In this document: in pieces, positions 7,162 to 16,695 of the stretch
Layout: every line of letters begins with the position of its first letter
How positions within the stretch are numbered: position 1 is the first letter of the stretch
Assembly (NCBI RefSeq): GCF_014654675.1
Contig: NZ_BNBC01000008.1
Location: 62,001 to 126,000 of the forward strand
DNA: 64,000 nt
DNA from: Streptomyces spiralis
GTDB lineage: Bacteria > Actinomycetota > Actinomycetes > Streptomycetales > Streptomycetaceae
Direction: 5' to 3'
Program-made: the position numbers and the translations under genes
The notes under the pieces: model-generated
Databases searched by the model: none
The model's input: the letters and a program-made list of their open reading frames with translations, nothing else
What the model was told of the DNA's origin: nothing

Positions 7162-9699
7162 TCAGAGCACGACGTGGGTGCGGCCGCGCGGCACCTTCCG
7201 CCCGCGGGCACGGCCGTCCTCGGGGAACACCTCGACGCGGGCGGGTCCGTCGGCGTTGATGTCGAAGGAGGCTCCGGAGCCGCCGAGCACGAAGCCGCGG
7301 ACCGCCACGCGGGCGCCGGTGGCCCGGAAGACGGTGCGGCCGTCCCGGACGAGCGTGGTCCTGTCCGGTCCCGCGGAGACGGTGTAGATGTGGCCGCGCA
7401 GCCGCACGTTGGCGACGGTGTTGGTGCCCGGCAGCGAGAGCGTGCCGAACATCAGGGCGGCCGGGTCGCCGTCCCAGGGGTTGTCGGAGATGAGCTCGTG
7501 CAGACCCTGCACGGCCATCGCGTTGGACCAGGAGTAGGTGCGCCAGGCGGTGTCGACCGCGGAGTCCATGATGGACTGGCCGGGCTCGGGATCGAAGGAC
7601 TCCGGGAACCAGTTCTCCTTGTCCCAGGCGTCCAGGTACATCGCGGTGCTCCGGGCGGCGAACCGGCCGGCCACGTCGTCGAAGCCGTACCGCTTGACGC
7701 CGTCGTACACGGTGGCGTTCATCGGCGGCCACACGGCGCCCTTCCACTGCTCGGGGGCGGTGCCCTCGCCGTACCGGTCGAAGAAGCGGAAGTGCTCGGA
7801 GGAGGGGTGCACCGGGCCGCCGGAACAGTAGGCCGGGTCGTTGCGGGCGACGCTCGGGACGACGTAGTCGCCCCAGAACTCCTGTGGGTCCAGCAGGTGT
7901 TGCTCGACCAGGATCCGGGCGCGCTCCGGCGTGGCGAGGCCCGCGAACATCGGGTAGAAGACGGTCGGCGTGACCACCTCGTTCCAGGTGCCGTCGAGGT
8001 AGCGGCTCAGGTACAGGCCCTTGTCGGGGTGCCACAGCCGGTCGTTGAGCAGCCGGCGGATCGTCTCGTACTGCGCGGCGAACCGGGTGGCGTCCTCTGG
8101 TCTGCCGAGCACGCCGGCCATCTTCGCCAGGGTCTCGGCGAGCAGCGCGTAGTAGGAGTTGAGCGCCACATCGGTGAGGTCGGTGTTGTCGCGCTTGTCG
8201 CCGCTGCCGCCCTGCTTGGCGATCCGGTGGTAGGAGGCGTACACGGGACTGTCGTCCAGGCCGAGGTGGTTGCCCCGGCCGCCGATCCGGTCCCCGAAGT
8301 AGGGGGTCTCCAGCAGGCCGTCCTTGTCGGTGTCCCACTCCGGCAGGAGGTCGTGGAAGGTGACGAGCTGGGGGTAGGTCTTCTCCAGCAGCGAGCGGTC
8401 ACCGAACTTGGTGTACAGCCGCCACACTGCGTACGCGTGCATGGGCCCCGAGTTCTGCTGGTCGTAGCGCGGCCCCAGCAGCGGGACCTGGTTGGGCGGC
8501 GCCGGTGCCTCGAAGACGTCCGTCTCGTGCTGGACGGCGAGCGGGCGGCTGACAAGAGCGGCGTCCACGGCGTCGAAGGCCGAGTCCCATCCCGTGAACA
8601 GACCGCCGCCACCGCCCCATCCCCACATCACGAAGTTGCGGTGGCGCTCCTTGTCGTAGTTGGTGTTGAGCGACAGCGCGTCGCGCACCGCGTCCGCCGC
8701 CCGCCCCACCGGTCCCGAACCGGTGAGGTTGGCGCCGCGGACCCGCGCCCCGGCGGTGCCGAGGGCGTGCTCCACCTCGTGTGCCTCCGGCGTCCGGGCT
8801 TCCGGCGGCCGATCGTCGACGCGGGCGGCGAACGTGATGGTCCGCCCCTTGCCGAGCCGGTAGACGAGCGCGGCGACGGCGGTGCCCGGCGCGCCGCTGC
8901 CGCCGGTCACGGCCGCCGTCATGTCGGCCACCGAGGCGTAGCAGCCGCCGCTGTCGGCCGGGTCGGTGGGGGACAGCCGTATGTGACCGGTGCGGTTCTG
9001 CTCCAGCAGGCCCGGGGCACTGCCCGTCAGGTTCTGGCCGTCCAGGGCGAAGGCTGCCTGCTCGCCCCAGGGCGAGGACAGTTCGAGTACGACGGTCGTG
9101 TCGTCGTCGAGCGCGGTGACGGCGCCGACCAGGCCGCTTCCGTCGCCGGTGCGCGTGTACCGCACCCGTATGGTGCGCTTCTCGCTCTGCGTACGGTCGT
9201 ACTTCTGCTGGAGCTGCGGCAGCTTCGCCGTGGCGTCGGCGACCTCGCTCTGCGACCACTGGTCGGGGTGCGCGATCACCTCGCGCAGCGCCTGGAGGTG
9301 CTCCGGCATGATCGTGCGGTCGTCGGTGGTGACCTGCACCTCCTTGTAAGCGCCGTCCGGCGTCATGGGACCGATCCGCCAGAGGTAGTTGGTCATCTTC
9401 TCGCGGAGCAGCTTGCCCTGCGCGGTGAGCAGGCCGACGCGCAGCGCGAACCGGGACTCGCCGGTGCCGACGAACAGCGCGCCGGTCCAGTCCTGTTCCC
9501 TGACGCCGGGCATGGCGAAGGGCCGCCGCAGCGTGGGGTACGGCAGGGCGGCCTCCTGCCCGGCGGACGCCTGCTCCGCAGGCGACGCGGCCGCCTCCGT
9601 GGCGGTGGCACCCGTCATCAGACCGGTCATGGCGCCGCCGAGGCCGGCCGCACCGACGGCACCGAGGAAGTGGCGTCTGGGCACCTGATGCTGTGTCAT
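7162..9699 (-). CDS. Exported (alpha/alpha)6-barrel glycoside hydrolase (GH63/trehalase-like, MGH1-type)
   Basis: 845 aa. A Tat signal (RRHFLGAVGAAGLGGAMTG) is at the N-terminus. An N-terminal beta-sandwich region precedes a catalytic (alpha/alpha)6 barrel with WGWGGGGGLFTGWDSAFDA (the Asp of GWDS is the likely general acid region), LPEWDTDKDGLLETP, and QWKGAVWPPMNATVY near the end. This is the layout of GH63/GH37-like and mannosylglycerate-hydrolase-like enzymes; specificity cannot be read. The ATG at 9699 was chosen for AGGAG 7 nt upstream and the Tat motif; the longer frame upstream has no signal. A TTGTTCG dyad and a strong hairpin after the GH78 stop suggest that a separate transcript begins here. 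Confidence 0.8.
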   Translation of the reverse strand: MTQHQVPRRHFLGAVGAAGLGGAMTGLMTGATATEAAASPAEQASAGQEAALPYPTLRRPFAMPGVREQDWTGALFVGTGESRFALRVGLLTAQGKLLREKMTNYLWRIGPMTPDGAYKEVQVTTDDRTIMPEHLQALREVIAHPDQWSQSEVADATAKLPQLQQKYDRTQSEKRTIRVRYTRTGDGSGLVGAVTALDDDTTVVLELSSPWGEQAAFALDGQNLTGSAPGLLEQNRTGHIRLSPTDPADSGGCYASVADMTAAVTGGSGAPGTAVAALVYRLGKGRTITFAARVDDRPPEARTPEAHEVEHALGTAGARVRGANLTGSGPVGRAADAVRDALSLNTNYDKERHRNFVMWGWGGGGGLFTGWDSAFDAVDAALVSRPLAVQHETDVFEAPAPPNQVPLLGPRYDQQNSGPMHAYAVWRLYTKFGDRSLLEKTYPQLVTFHDLLPEWDTDKDGLLETPYFGDRIGGRGNHLGLDDSPVYASYHRIAKQGGSGDKRDNTDLTDVALNSYYALLAETLAKMAGVLGRPEDATRFAAQYETIRRLLNDRLWHPDKGLYLSRYLDGTWNEVVTPTVFYPMFAGLATPERARILVEQHLLDPQEFWGDYVVPSVARNDPAYCSGGPVHPSSEHFRFFDRYGEGTAPEQWKGAVWPPMNATVYDGVKRYGFDDVAGRFAARSTAMYLDAWDKENWFPESFDPEPGQSIMDSAVDTAWRTYSWSNAMAVQGLHELISDNPWDGDPAALMFGTLSLPGTNTVANVRLRGHIYTVSAGPDRTTLVRDGRTVFRATGARVAVRGFVLGGSGASFDINADGPARVEVFPEDGRARGRKVPRGRTHVVL

Positions 9700-9713
9700 G
9701 TGCGATTCTCCTC

Positions 9714-9744
9714 TTGTTCGGTATATCGGATGTCGATCGAACAA
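9714..9744. promoter_or_regulatory. Operator-like dyad TTGTTCG-N17-CGAACAA
   Basis: Perfect 7-bp inverted repeat (9714-9720 and 9738-9744) immediately upstream of the ribosome-binding site of the GH63-like gene. Its position in the short gap after a terminator hairpin suggests a binding site controlling the two-gene GH63-like/GH59 unit. The protein is unknown. Confidence 0.4.
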
Positions 9745-9809
9745 TCGGTCGTACGGCTCCGCGCGTGAAGCGCGGACGCACGGCCGGACGGTCGGGGCTG
9801 CAGGGGACG

Positions 9810-9847
9810 GCGCCGGGGCGGGCCGGCGGACCGGTCCGCCCCGGCGC
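9810..9847 (-). terminator. Hairpin terminator after the GH78 gene
   Basis: Perfect 12-bp GC-rich stem (9810-9821 with 9836-9847) with a 14-nt loop, 8 bp beyond the GH78 stop at 9856. No U-tract, as is usual in Streptomyces. Confidence 0.6.
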
Positions 9848-9855
9848 GCCACCCC

Positions 9856-12800
9856 CTAGGACGACGGCATGACCGACTCGAACCGCCAGTGCCCGGAGCC
9901 CACCTGGTACACCGCTTCGGTGTCGCCGGACCGCAGCAGGCGTGCACCCTGCGGGGCCTGTGCCCGGCCCCCGGCCGCCGGGACGTGGATCTCGGCCGTG
10001 CTGCCGGCCGGGACGTCGACGCTCAGCCGGAACCGGTCACCGGTCCGCTCCCACTCCGTACGCGCCAGGCCGTACGGAGTGCGGTAGGAGCCGGAGGCCG
10101 ACGTCAGACCGCCCACCACCGCCGGTTCGATCAGCAGCTCGCGATAGCCCACCGAGTCGGCGGTCTGGTCGATGCCCGCCACGCGGGTGGTGAACCAGGA
10201 GTCGATCGCGCCGAGCATGAAGTGGTTCTGCGACTGCCCCGGACCACCGTCCCAGGACTCGCCCAGCGTGGTGTTGCCGACAAGCACCTGGTAGCCGTAG
10301 CTCGGGCTGGTCGTCTGTGCGGCGACCTTCTCGACGACGTCGTCGCGTCCGGCGGCGGACAGGACGCGGAAGGCGGACGGCAGGGAGATCTCACCCAGCA
10401 CCAGGTGATGGCCCGCGCCCTCGACGGAGGAGACGAAGTGACCGAGCAGACGGTCCCGTTCGCCCGCCGGGTAGGCACCCATGTCGATCGCGAGCGCCTC
10501 GGCGCCCTGGCCGCCGCCGCCGAACGTGCCGGTCTCCGTGGAGTAGTACCTGTCCGACAGGGCACGGGCACTGGCGTCGGCCTTCGCCCGGTAGCCGTCG
10601 GCCGCCGTCCCGTCGCCGAGCACCGTGGCGATCCGCGCCAGGGTGTCCACCACGCGCCAGTAGCCGTAGGTGCCCGCCACGGCACGCGGGAAGGTGCGGT
10701 CCGGGGTGAACCAGTCGCCCAGGCCGTAGTCCAGGATGCCGCCGGAGACCTGCTTCTCCAGGAAGGCCGCGTACTGCCGCATCCGCGGGTAGTAGGTGCG
10801 CAGGGTGTCGAGGTCGCCGTACGTGGTGTACAGCTGCCAGGGGACCAGGACGAAGGCGCCGCCCCAGTTGGAGTCGTTGCGGTAGGCGCCCGGCAGGCTG
10901 GTGTACTCCGGCACGGTGCTCGGGACCAGCCCGTCGGCGGTCTGCGCGTCGGCCATGTCCCGGACGACCTTGCGGAGCTGGGACTCCATGTCGAAGTTGG
11001 CGGCGAGCGCGGGGAACACCAGCTGGTCCTGTTCCAGCCACCCCAGCTTCTCCCGGCTGGGGCAGTCGGTCAGGACGCTCATCATGTTGCCCTCGATGGC
11101 GCGGCGGATCAGCGAGTGGATGCCGTTGATCAGCGGATCGGAGGTGGTGAGGTCACCGGCGGAGGCGTTGTCGGTGCGCAGCACCCTGCCCTGCACCGTG
11201 ACCGTCGCACCCTCGGGCACGCCCTTGAGCTCCAGGTACCGGAACCCGTGGTAGCTGAAGTCGGGGTGCCAGGTGGCGGTGCGGGTGGATCCGGTGGTGT
11301 AGCTGTCCCACAGCGGGGCGCCGACGTTGCTGATGGACTGGAACGCGTGACCGTCCTTCAGGCTCTCGGCCGGGTAGATGCGGATCTCGGTCCCGGCGCG
11401 GGCGCCGCTCACCGTGATCTCCGGCCAGCCGGCGATGTTGCGCCCCAGGTCGAAGACGCGGCTGCCGGCGGCGCCGTCGACCTCCTTGCCGGCGAGCGTC
11501 TCCACGTTCCGGATCGGTTCCGTCTCGCGTGCGCTGAGCACGGCCGGCTCCTGCTCCGTGCCGGGACCGGAGACCGCGACGGCCCGGTCCCAGGAGGAGC
11601 GGTCGCCGTTCGGCTCGTCCCAGTGCGGGATCGCACGGCGGGCGTCGAAGTCCTCGCCGCCGTACCAGTTCGAGGAGGTCGTCGGGCCGAGCGTGGCACG
11701 CCAGTCGTCGCCGCTGGTGAGCGTGCGGACGCTGCCGTCGGCGAGGGTCACCTCCAGCCGGGCGATGAGCTTGGGGTCGCTGATGTTGCCGTAGAGCTTG
11801 CGGTACCGGTCGGCGGTGCTGACGACGTTGGCCATGCCGTTGCCGAGGGCGACGCCGAGGGTGTTGGCGCCGGTGCGCAGCCGGTCGGTGACGTCGTACG
11901 TGGCGTACTGCACACGCCGGGTGTAGGTGGTGTTGGCGGGTTCCAGGACGGCGTCGCCCACCGGCTCGCCGTTGAGCGTGGCGTCGTAGACGCCGAGCCC
12001 GGCGATGTAGAGACGGGCGCTGCGCACGGCGCGCGGGAGGGTGAAGTCCTTGGCGAGCAGGGGCAGTCCGGCCGGCAGATACGGCTTCGGGGGCTGCTGG
12101 CCGGTCACCCCGGCCAGGGTGGTGAACGGCCCGTCGGCCGCGTCGCCCGCGGCGAGCGCGTAGTCAGTGGGGAAGCCGGGGACCCGGCCGTCGTCGGTGA
12201 GGACGTCCGCCCGGGGGTAGAGGGCCACCTCGTCGAAGGTCTTGGTGGTCTTCAGGTCGAGGGTGAGGATCACCGGGTGGTCGGAGACGTCCGCGGAGTC
12301 GTGGGCGGCGCTGGAGTAGCCGGCCGCGGTCTGCAGGGCGCTGTTGGGCAGGCCGTCGACGGCCAGGGCGGGCTCCCAGGTCTTGCGCACCGTGTTGCTC
12401 TCCGACGCGGTGACCGCGGCGCCCTTGGCCAGGCCGGATGCCGAGGTGACAGAGTCGCGGACGTCGATCTCGCCCAGTTGCAGCCGCCAGGCGCGACCGG
12501 GGAAGTTCTCCGCGAGGGGCAGGCCGAGGCGGGTGACGTCCAGGCGGACGTAACGGGCCGTGGTGCGCGGCACCTTGACGACCACCGGCTCGACACTGCG
12601 CCGGCTCAGCTGCCAGTCCGGATGGGTGATCCAGTCCGCGCCCCAGTCCGAGGGCTTGGTCAGGCCGGTCTCGAACACGGCAGGGGCGCTCCAGCCCGAG
12701 GAGCGCTCGCCGTCCTGCGACCAGAGCATCACGCGCCAGTACACGCGGGTGCGGGAGGCGAGCGCACGGCCGTCGTACGTGGTCTCCGGCGCGGCCGACG

Positions 12801-13113
12801 CGACCTTGCCGGAGTCCCACAGGTCGGGCCGTCCGGCGAGCAGCCGCTGGAGCGAGGTGGCCGCCTGCACGCGGTAGGCGCCCTGCAGGACGTTCGCGGC
12901 GCCCGCGGTGGCCTGCCAGCTGAGGTCGGGTGTGGTGTCGTCGATGCCGAGCGCCTGGCTCAGATGCTGGGTCCGCAGGCCGGCCGGGGTGATGGTGGTC
13001 TCCGGTGCGCCGGAGGCCGTGACGGCTCCCGTCAGCACGGTGACGAACGCGGTGGCGGCGGCGGGCAGGACGAGGGCGCGGCGGGTGCGGCCGCGTCTGC
13101 TGGGTCTGGGCAT
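9856..13113 (-). CDS. Exported GH78 alpha-L-rhamnosidase
   Basis: 1085 aa. The signal sequence starts MPRPSRRGRTRRALVLPAAA. Domain order fits GH78: an N-terminal Fn3-like region (~40-150), a jelly-roll region with an embedded F5/8-type insertion (~170-300), Bac_rhamnosid_N (~300-500), then the (alpha/alpha)6 catalytic barrel with TDCPSREKLGWLEQDQLV, the hallmark catalytic stretch, and DYGLGDWFTP. A C-terminal beta-sandwich ends the protein. Releases terminal alpha-L-rhamnose from plant polysaccharides or glycosides. The ATG at 13113 was chosen for AAGGAT 5 nt upstream and the signal peptide; the 74-residue longer frame is Arg/Pro-rich. 44 bp after the GH106 gene, so likely cotranscribed. Confidence 0.93.
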   Translation of the reverse strand: MPRPSRRGRTRRALVLPAAATAFVTVLTGAVTASGAPETTITPAGLRTQHLSQALGIDDTTPDLSWQATAGAANVLQGAYRVQAATSLQRLLAGRPDLWDSGKVASAAPETTYDGRALASRTRVYWRVMLWSQDGERSSGWSAPAVFETGLTKPSDWGADWITHPDWQLSRRSVEPVVVKVPRTTARYVRLDVTRLGLPLAENFPGRAWRLQLGEIDVRDSVTSASGLAKGAAVTASESNTVRKTWEPALAVDGLPNSALQTAAGYSSAAHDSADVSDHPVILTLDLKTTKTFDEVALYPRADVLTDDGRVPGFPTDYALAAGDAADGPFTTLAGVTGQQPPKPYLPAGLPLLAKDFTLPRAVRSARLYIAGLGVYDATLNGEPVGDAVLEPANTTYTRRVQYATYDVTDRLRTGANTLGVALGNGMANVVSTADRYRKLYGNISDPKLIARLEVTLADGSVRTLTSGDDWRATLGPTTSSNWYGGEDFDARRAIPHWDEPNGDRSSWDRAVAVSGPGTEQEPAVLSARETEPIRNVETLAGKEVDGAAGSRVFDLGRNIAGWPEITVSGARAGTEIRIYPAESLKDGHAFQSISNVGAPLWDSYTTGSTRTATWHPDFSYHGFRYLELKGVPEGATVTVQGRVLRTDNASAGDLTTSDPLINGIHSLIRRAIEGNMMSVLTDCPSREKLGWLEQDQLVFPALAANFDMESQLRKVVRDMADAQTADGLVPSTVPEYTSLPGAYRNDSNWGGAFVLVPWQLYTTYGDLDTLRTYYPRMRQYAAFLEKQVSGGILDYGLGDWFTPDRTFPRAVAGTYGYWRVVDTLARIATVLGDGTAADGYRAKADASARALSDRYYSTETGTFGGGGQGAEALAIDMGAYPAGERDRLLGHFVSSVEGAGHHLVLGEISLPSAFRVLSAAGRDDVVEKVAAQTTSPSYGYQVLVGNTTLGESWDGGPGQSQNHFMLGAIDSWFTTRVAGIDQTADSVGYRELLIEPAVVGGLTSASGSYRTPYGLARTEWERTGDRFRLSVDVPAGSTAEIHVPAAGGRAQAPQGARLLRSGDTEAVYQVGSGHWRFESVMPSS

Positions 13114-13157
13114 GGTGATCCTTCGGGAGTTACGGGGACCGGTCGGGGCGCGGCGGT

Positions 13158-16100
13158 TCAGACGCGCGTGAGGTCGGTGGTGACACGGCGGCGGAAGCGC
13201 AGCGTCACCGGGCCGAGCAGCCCCGAGGGCAGTGGCTTGTTGCGCTCGTTGGACAAGGTGTTGGCGACGCGGACCTCCAGCCGGTTGTCGCCGGCCACCA
13301 GCAGGTCGGTGACGTCGGTGACGAACGGCGCCCACAGCAGCGGGTGGAGCGCGGTGCCGTTGACGGTCACCGCCGCCACGTCGCGCACGTCACCGAGGTC
13401 GAGCAGGACGCGCCGTCCGTCGAGCAGGGACCTCTCGACAGGGACGGTGGTCGTGTAGGTGCCGCTGCCGGAGAACAGCCGGTCGTGGTCGGTCCAGCTG
13501 CCCAGGGGACCCGTGACGGGGGTGGCGCCGTCGCGTTCCAGGGTGAGGGTCCAGTCGCCCGTGACGGCGACCGGGGTGAGCGGGTCGTCCACGCGGACCG
13601 TGCCCTCGTGGGCGCGTCCGCCGGAGGTGCCGGTGAGCCGGTGCTCGCCCGGTGCCGAGGCCTCGACGGTCACCCGCAGGGAGCGGCCCGCCTCGGCCAC
13701 GGCCACGACGGGCAGCGGCGAGGAGGTCAGGTGGGGCGCGGCCATCCCGCCGCGCCGGACCACGACGATGCGGGTCTCGTACGGGTCGAGCGAGACTGGC
13801 AGGTGGATGCCCCGCCGGGAGGTGCGGTACAGCGGAGCGGGGCCGGTGTCGCCGGTTAGCGGGTTCCACAGCTCGGGGACGCCGTCCACGGGCAGGGTCG
13901 CGGTGGTCTCCACGGCGGTGCCGCTCTCGTTGTTGAACAGGAACGCCGTGTCCGTGCCCCGGGTGACCCGCAGCACCCGTACGGCGTCGCGGGCCGGTTC
14001 CAGGACGGCCGCGGCGACCCCCGCCTCGTGCGCGGCGGTCCCCAGACCGGAGACGTCCGCCACCCGCACGGCACGTCCCGCGCCGTACCGGCGACTGCCG
14101 GGCACCGCGTCGCCGAACAGGTCGGACAGCGCGCGGGCCAGGGAGCGATCGTTGCCATCGGCGTCGTCGGCGGGCAGATCACCGACCGCGACGACGGTGC
14201 CGCCCGCGCGGACGAAGTCGCCGAGTGTACGGACGCAGGCCGCGTCCAGCGTGTACGTGGCCGGCACCACCACCAGGTCGTAGCGGGCCGCGCCCACAGC
14301 GAGGCCCCCGTCGCGCACCCGCGCCCGGCACAGCAGCTGCTCGTCTCCGGCGAGCGCGCCCTCGTGGAGGAGGTCGAAGTCGACCTGGGCACGCTCCAGC
14401 GCGTACGCGGCGTCCGCGAGCGCGCCGTCCACCTCGCCCTGCCGGTCGGTCCCGGTCCACTGCTCGGCGGCGCGCTGCGGCTGGAGCAGCGCGGTCCGCG
14501 CGGCGGAGGTGCCACGGCCGGCCTCCATCACCCGGCCGATCCACTCCGCCAGCGGCCGCATCGCCCACCACCAGGGGGCCCGGGGGCCGAACGGCGGCGG
14601 GAAGTACACCCGCGTCTCGTCGGTCCACAAGGCGTGCAGCACCGTCAGGTTGACCCCGCGGGCGGCCTGCGCGCCGACCGTCGCGTGCACGAACGAGGGC
14701 GTGACCTGCCAGCCCATGTTCCCGAACATCTCCATCAGCGTCCGGTCGCGGCCCATCTGGTGGGCGACGGACACCGGGTTCCGGGGCAGCATGGTCTGCT
14801 CGCCGGCCACGTACTCGGCGGTGATGATGTCGCCGCCGGGCACCTGCGCCCACTGGTTGACCTTGTGCAGGTCCCCGGTCGACGGGATCCGCTTGGCAGG
14901 CGCTGTCTCGTCGTACAGGGGGTTGGTGATCAGGGCGACCCCGCGCTGCTCGCACCAGCAGGCCTGCCGCTCGAAGTACCGGGCGAACCGGTTGGACACG
15001 GCCTGCCAGTAGTGGCCGCGGGCGATCCGGCCCGGCCGCCCGAGGTCGTCGAAGGCACTCGCGTACGCCACTCCGGGCGTGACCCCCACGTCACGCAGCG
15101 CACGGTCCAGCGTGGGGGACCACGGCAGCCGCTTGAAGTGGGCCTCGGCGGAGGCGAAGAACGGCTCGTCGTCCCAGAACCCGGGTATGACGGTGCCGAA
15201 GTACCGGCCGAAGCGGCGATGGTACTCGCCGGGCACGATGTCGAGGAACAGCTCGACGGGTTCGTCGTCGAGCAGATCCACGTAGCTGCGGCTGTAGCCC
15301 TGGCTGTCGTCGACGAGCGGGACCCCGCCGAACAGGTCGACCTGCCAGCGCCCCGCGGGGACCTGCCAGGCGGCGTCCCCCGTGAGCCGGCCCGTCAGGT
15401 CGACGACGTCGGCGGCGTCGGCGGACCCCGCGGGCCGGGCCGCGGCGGCAGCCGCCTCGGCGGCGAGCGCGCCACGCTCGGGGAAGTCCCCGGCGGCGTC
15501 CGGGGTGTCGAAGGACGACGTGTACAGGGTGCTGCCGTCGGCCGCCGTGACGGACAGGCTGTCCCACAGACCCCGCTCGTCCCCGACCGCCCGCACACCG
15601 ACGCTCCCCGAGGCGTACCCGTCGTCCGTCACGGTGCCCTTGTCCCGCCCGTCCAGCGTGACGGAGAGGCTGCTGCCGCGCACCGTGACGGCGAGTGTGT
15701 GGAACTTCGTCTTGTTGAAACCGTCGGTGCGGGTGCTGCGCAGCAGCTCCACCGGCCCGGAGTCCCGGGCCAGACGGAGCACGGTGACCACACCGGTCTG
15801 GTCGAAACCGACCGCGTACCCCTCCAGACCGTCGGCGGCGGCGCGGACGACGAGTCCGGCGGCGGTGTGGTCGGCCTTCGCGCTGCCGCTGACGGTCACG
15901 TCGGTCCAGTCCGCGCCGGCGCGCAGCACGGCCGCGCCGCCCAGCACTCCGGCGTCCGCGACGAGCCGGCCCGCCTCCACGCCCACTCCGGTGCTGCGCC
16001 GCAGGTCGATGGTGGCCGGCCCCTCGACCACGGTGGTCGACCGCCACAGGGCCTTCAGCCGCAGCTCGGGCCGGGGCCGGTAGGTGCGGGAGCCGACCGT

Positions 16101-16565
16101 GCCACCCTTGACGATGTACTCGCCGGCCCGGCCGCTCGGGAAGTGGTCGTCGTTGAACAGCCACACCCGCATGCCCGTGCGCTCGGCGGTGCGCAGGACA
16201 TGGCCCACGATGTCGAACCACTCCTCGGTGAAGAAGGCCGGCTGCATCTCGGCGTTGTCGAAGGAGAACAGGACGACCTCGTACATGCCCTTGGCGCGCA
16301 GATCGGCCATCTGGCGGTCCACCAGGTCGGGGGTGACGGGACCGTTCCAGTACCAGTAGACGGTGGGCCGGCTGTCCTTGGCCGGGTCGGCGAATCCGGA
16401 CGCGGAGTATCCGCCCCGGGCGCGCGGGGCCGCTGACGCGGAGGCGGGAGCGTCCGCCGCCCAGGCGGCCGCGGGCAGACCCGTCGCGAGCGCGCCCCCG
16501 GCGAGGCCGGCCGCGACGACGAAGGTGCGTCTGGGCAGCGGGTGGTCGGACTGTGGTGCGGGCAT
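13158..16565 (-). CDS. Exported GH106-like alpha-L-rhamnosidase
   Basis: 1135 aa with Tat signal LPRRTFVVAAGLAGGALATG. The protein begins with the GH106 signature region (PTVYWYWNGPVTPDLVDRQMADL, WLFNDDHFPSG), has a catalytic-domain block GFWDDEPFFASAEAHFKRLPW and GDIITAEYVAGEQ, and a glutamine-amidotransferase-like accessory region (YDLVVVPATYTLDAACVRTLGDFVRAGG). The C-terminus carries beta-sandwich domains. An inserted laminin-G/3-keto-hydrolase-like lectin segment (~205-360, KTKFHTLAVTVRGSSLSVTLDG) splits the N-terminal half. GH106 enzymes remove alpha-1,2-rhamnose, including from rhamnogalacturonan. Two rhamnosidase families side by side point to a rhamnose-rich substrate. RBS AAAGG, 7 nt from the ATG. 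Confidence 0.87.
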   Translation of the reverse strand: MPAPQSDHPLPRRTFVVAAGLAGGALATGLPAAAWAADAPASASAAPRARGGYSASGFADPAKDSRPTVYWYWNGPVTPDLVDRQMADLRAKGMYEVVLFSFDNAEMQPAFFTEEWFDIVGHVLRTAERTGMRVWLFNDDHFPSGRAGEYIVKGGTVGSRTYRPRPELRLKALWRSTTVVEGPATIDLRRSTGVGVEAGRLVADAGVLGGAAVLRAGADWTDVTVSGSAKADHTAAGLVVRAAADGLEGYAVGFDQTGVVTVLRLARDSGPVELLRSTRTDGFNKTKFHTLAVTVRGSSLSVTLDGRDKGTVTDDGYASGSVGVRAVGDERGLWDSLSVTAADGSTLYTSSFDTPDAAGDFPERGALAAEAAAAAARPAGSADAADVVDLTGRLTGDAAWQVPAGRWQVDLFGGVPLVDDSQGYSRSYVDLLDDEPVELFLDIVPGEYHRRFGRYFGTVIPGFWDDEPFFASAEAHFKRLPWSPTLDRALRDVGVTPGVAYASAFDDLGRPGRIARGHYWQAVSNRFARYFERQACWCEQRGVALITNPLYDETAPAKRIPSTGDLHKVNQWAQVPGGDIITAEYVAGEQTMLPRNPVSVAHQMGRDRTLMEMFGNMGWQVTPSFVHATVGAQAARGVNLTVLHALWTDETRVYFPPPFGPRAPWWWAMRPLAEWIGRVMEAGRGTSAARTALLQPQRAAEQWTGTDRQGEVDGALADAAYALERAQVDFDLLHEGALAGDEQLLCRARVRDGGLAVGAARYDLVVVPATYTLDAACVRTLGDFVRAGGTVVAVGDLPADDADGNDRSLARALSDLFGDAVPGSRRYGAGRAVRVADVSGLGTAAHEAGVAAAVLEPARDAVRVLRVTRGTDTAFLFNNESGTAVETTATLPVDGVPELWNPLTGDTGPAPLYRTSRRGIHLPVSLDPYETRIVVVRRGGMAAPHLTSSPLPVVAVAEAGRSLRVTVEASAPGEHRLTGTSGGRAHEGTVRVDDPLTPVAVTGDWTLTLERDGATPVTGPLGSWTDHDRLFSGSGTYTTTVPVERSLLDGRRVLLDLGDVRDVAAVTVNGTALHPLLWAPFVTDVTDLLVAGDNRLEVRVANTLSNERNKPLPSGLLGPVTLRFRRRVTTDLTRV

Positions 16566-16695
16566 GGAGGCGCCTTTCTGTGACTGTGGCAGGGCGCAGC
16601 GGGCGCATGACGGACGGCCCGCCGGGCCGTCGGGAGCGGGGCAGTCGGGGAGTTCGGGAGCGAAGGTGGAGCCGGGGGCGGGCGGTGGGCGTGGC

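Noticed and set aside
7015..13458. Two very long plus-strand open frames (917 and 1189 codons) over the GH63-like and GH78 genes
   Set aside because: Antisense shadows; repetitive Gly/Val/Arg composition and no recognisable motif.
14028..16436. 802-codon plus-strand open frame over GH106
   Set aside because: Antisense shadow of a well supported GH106 gene.
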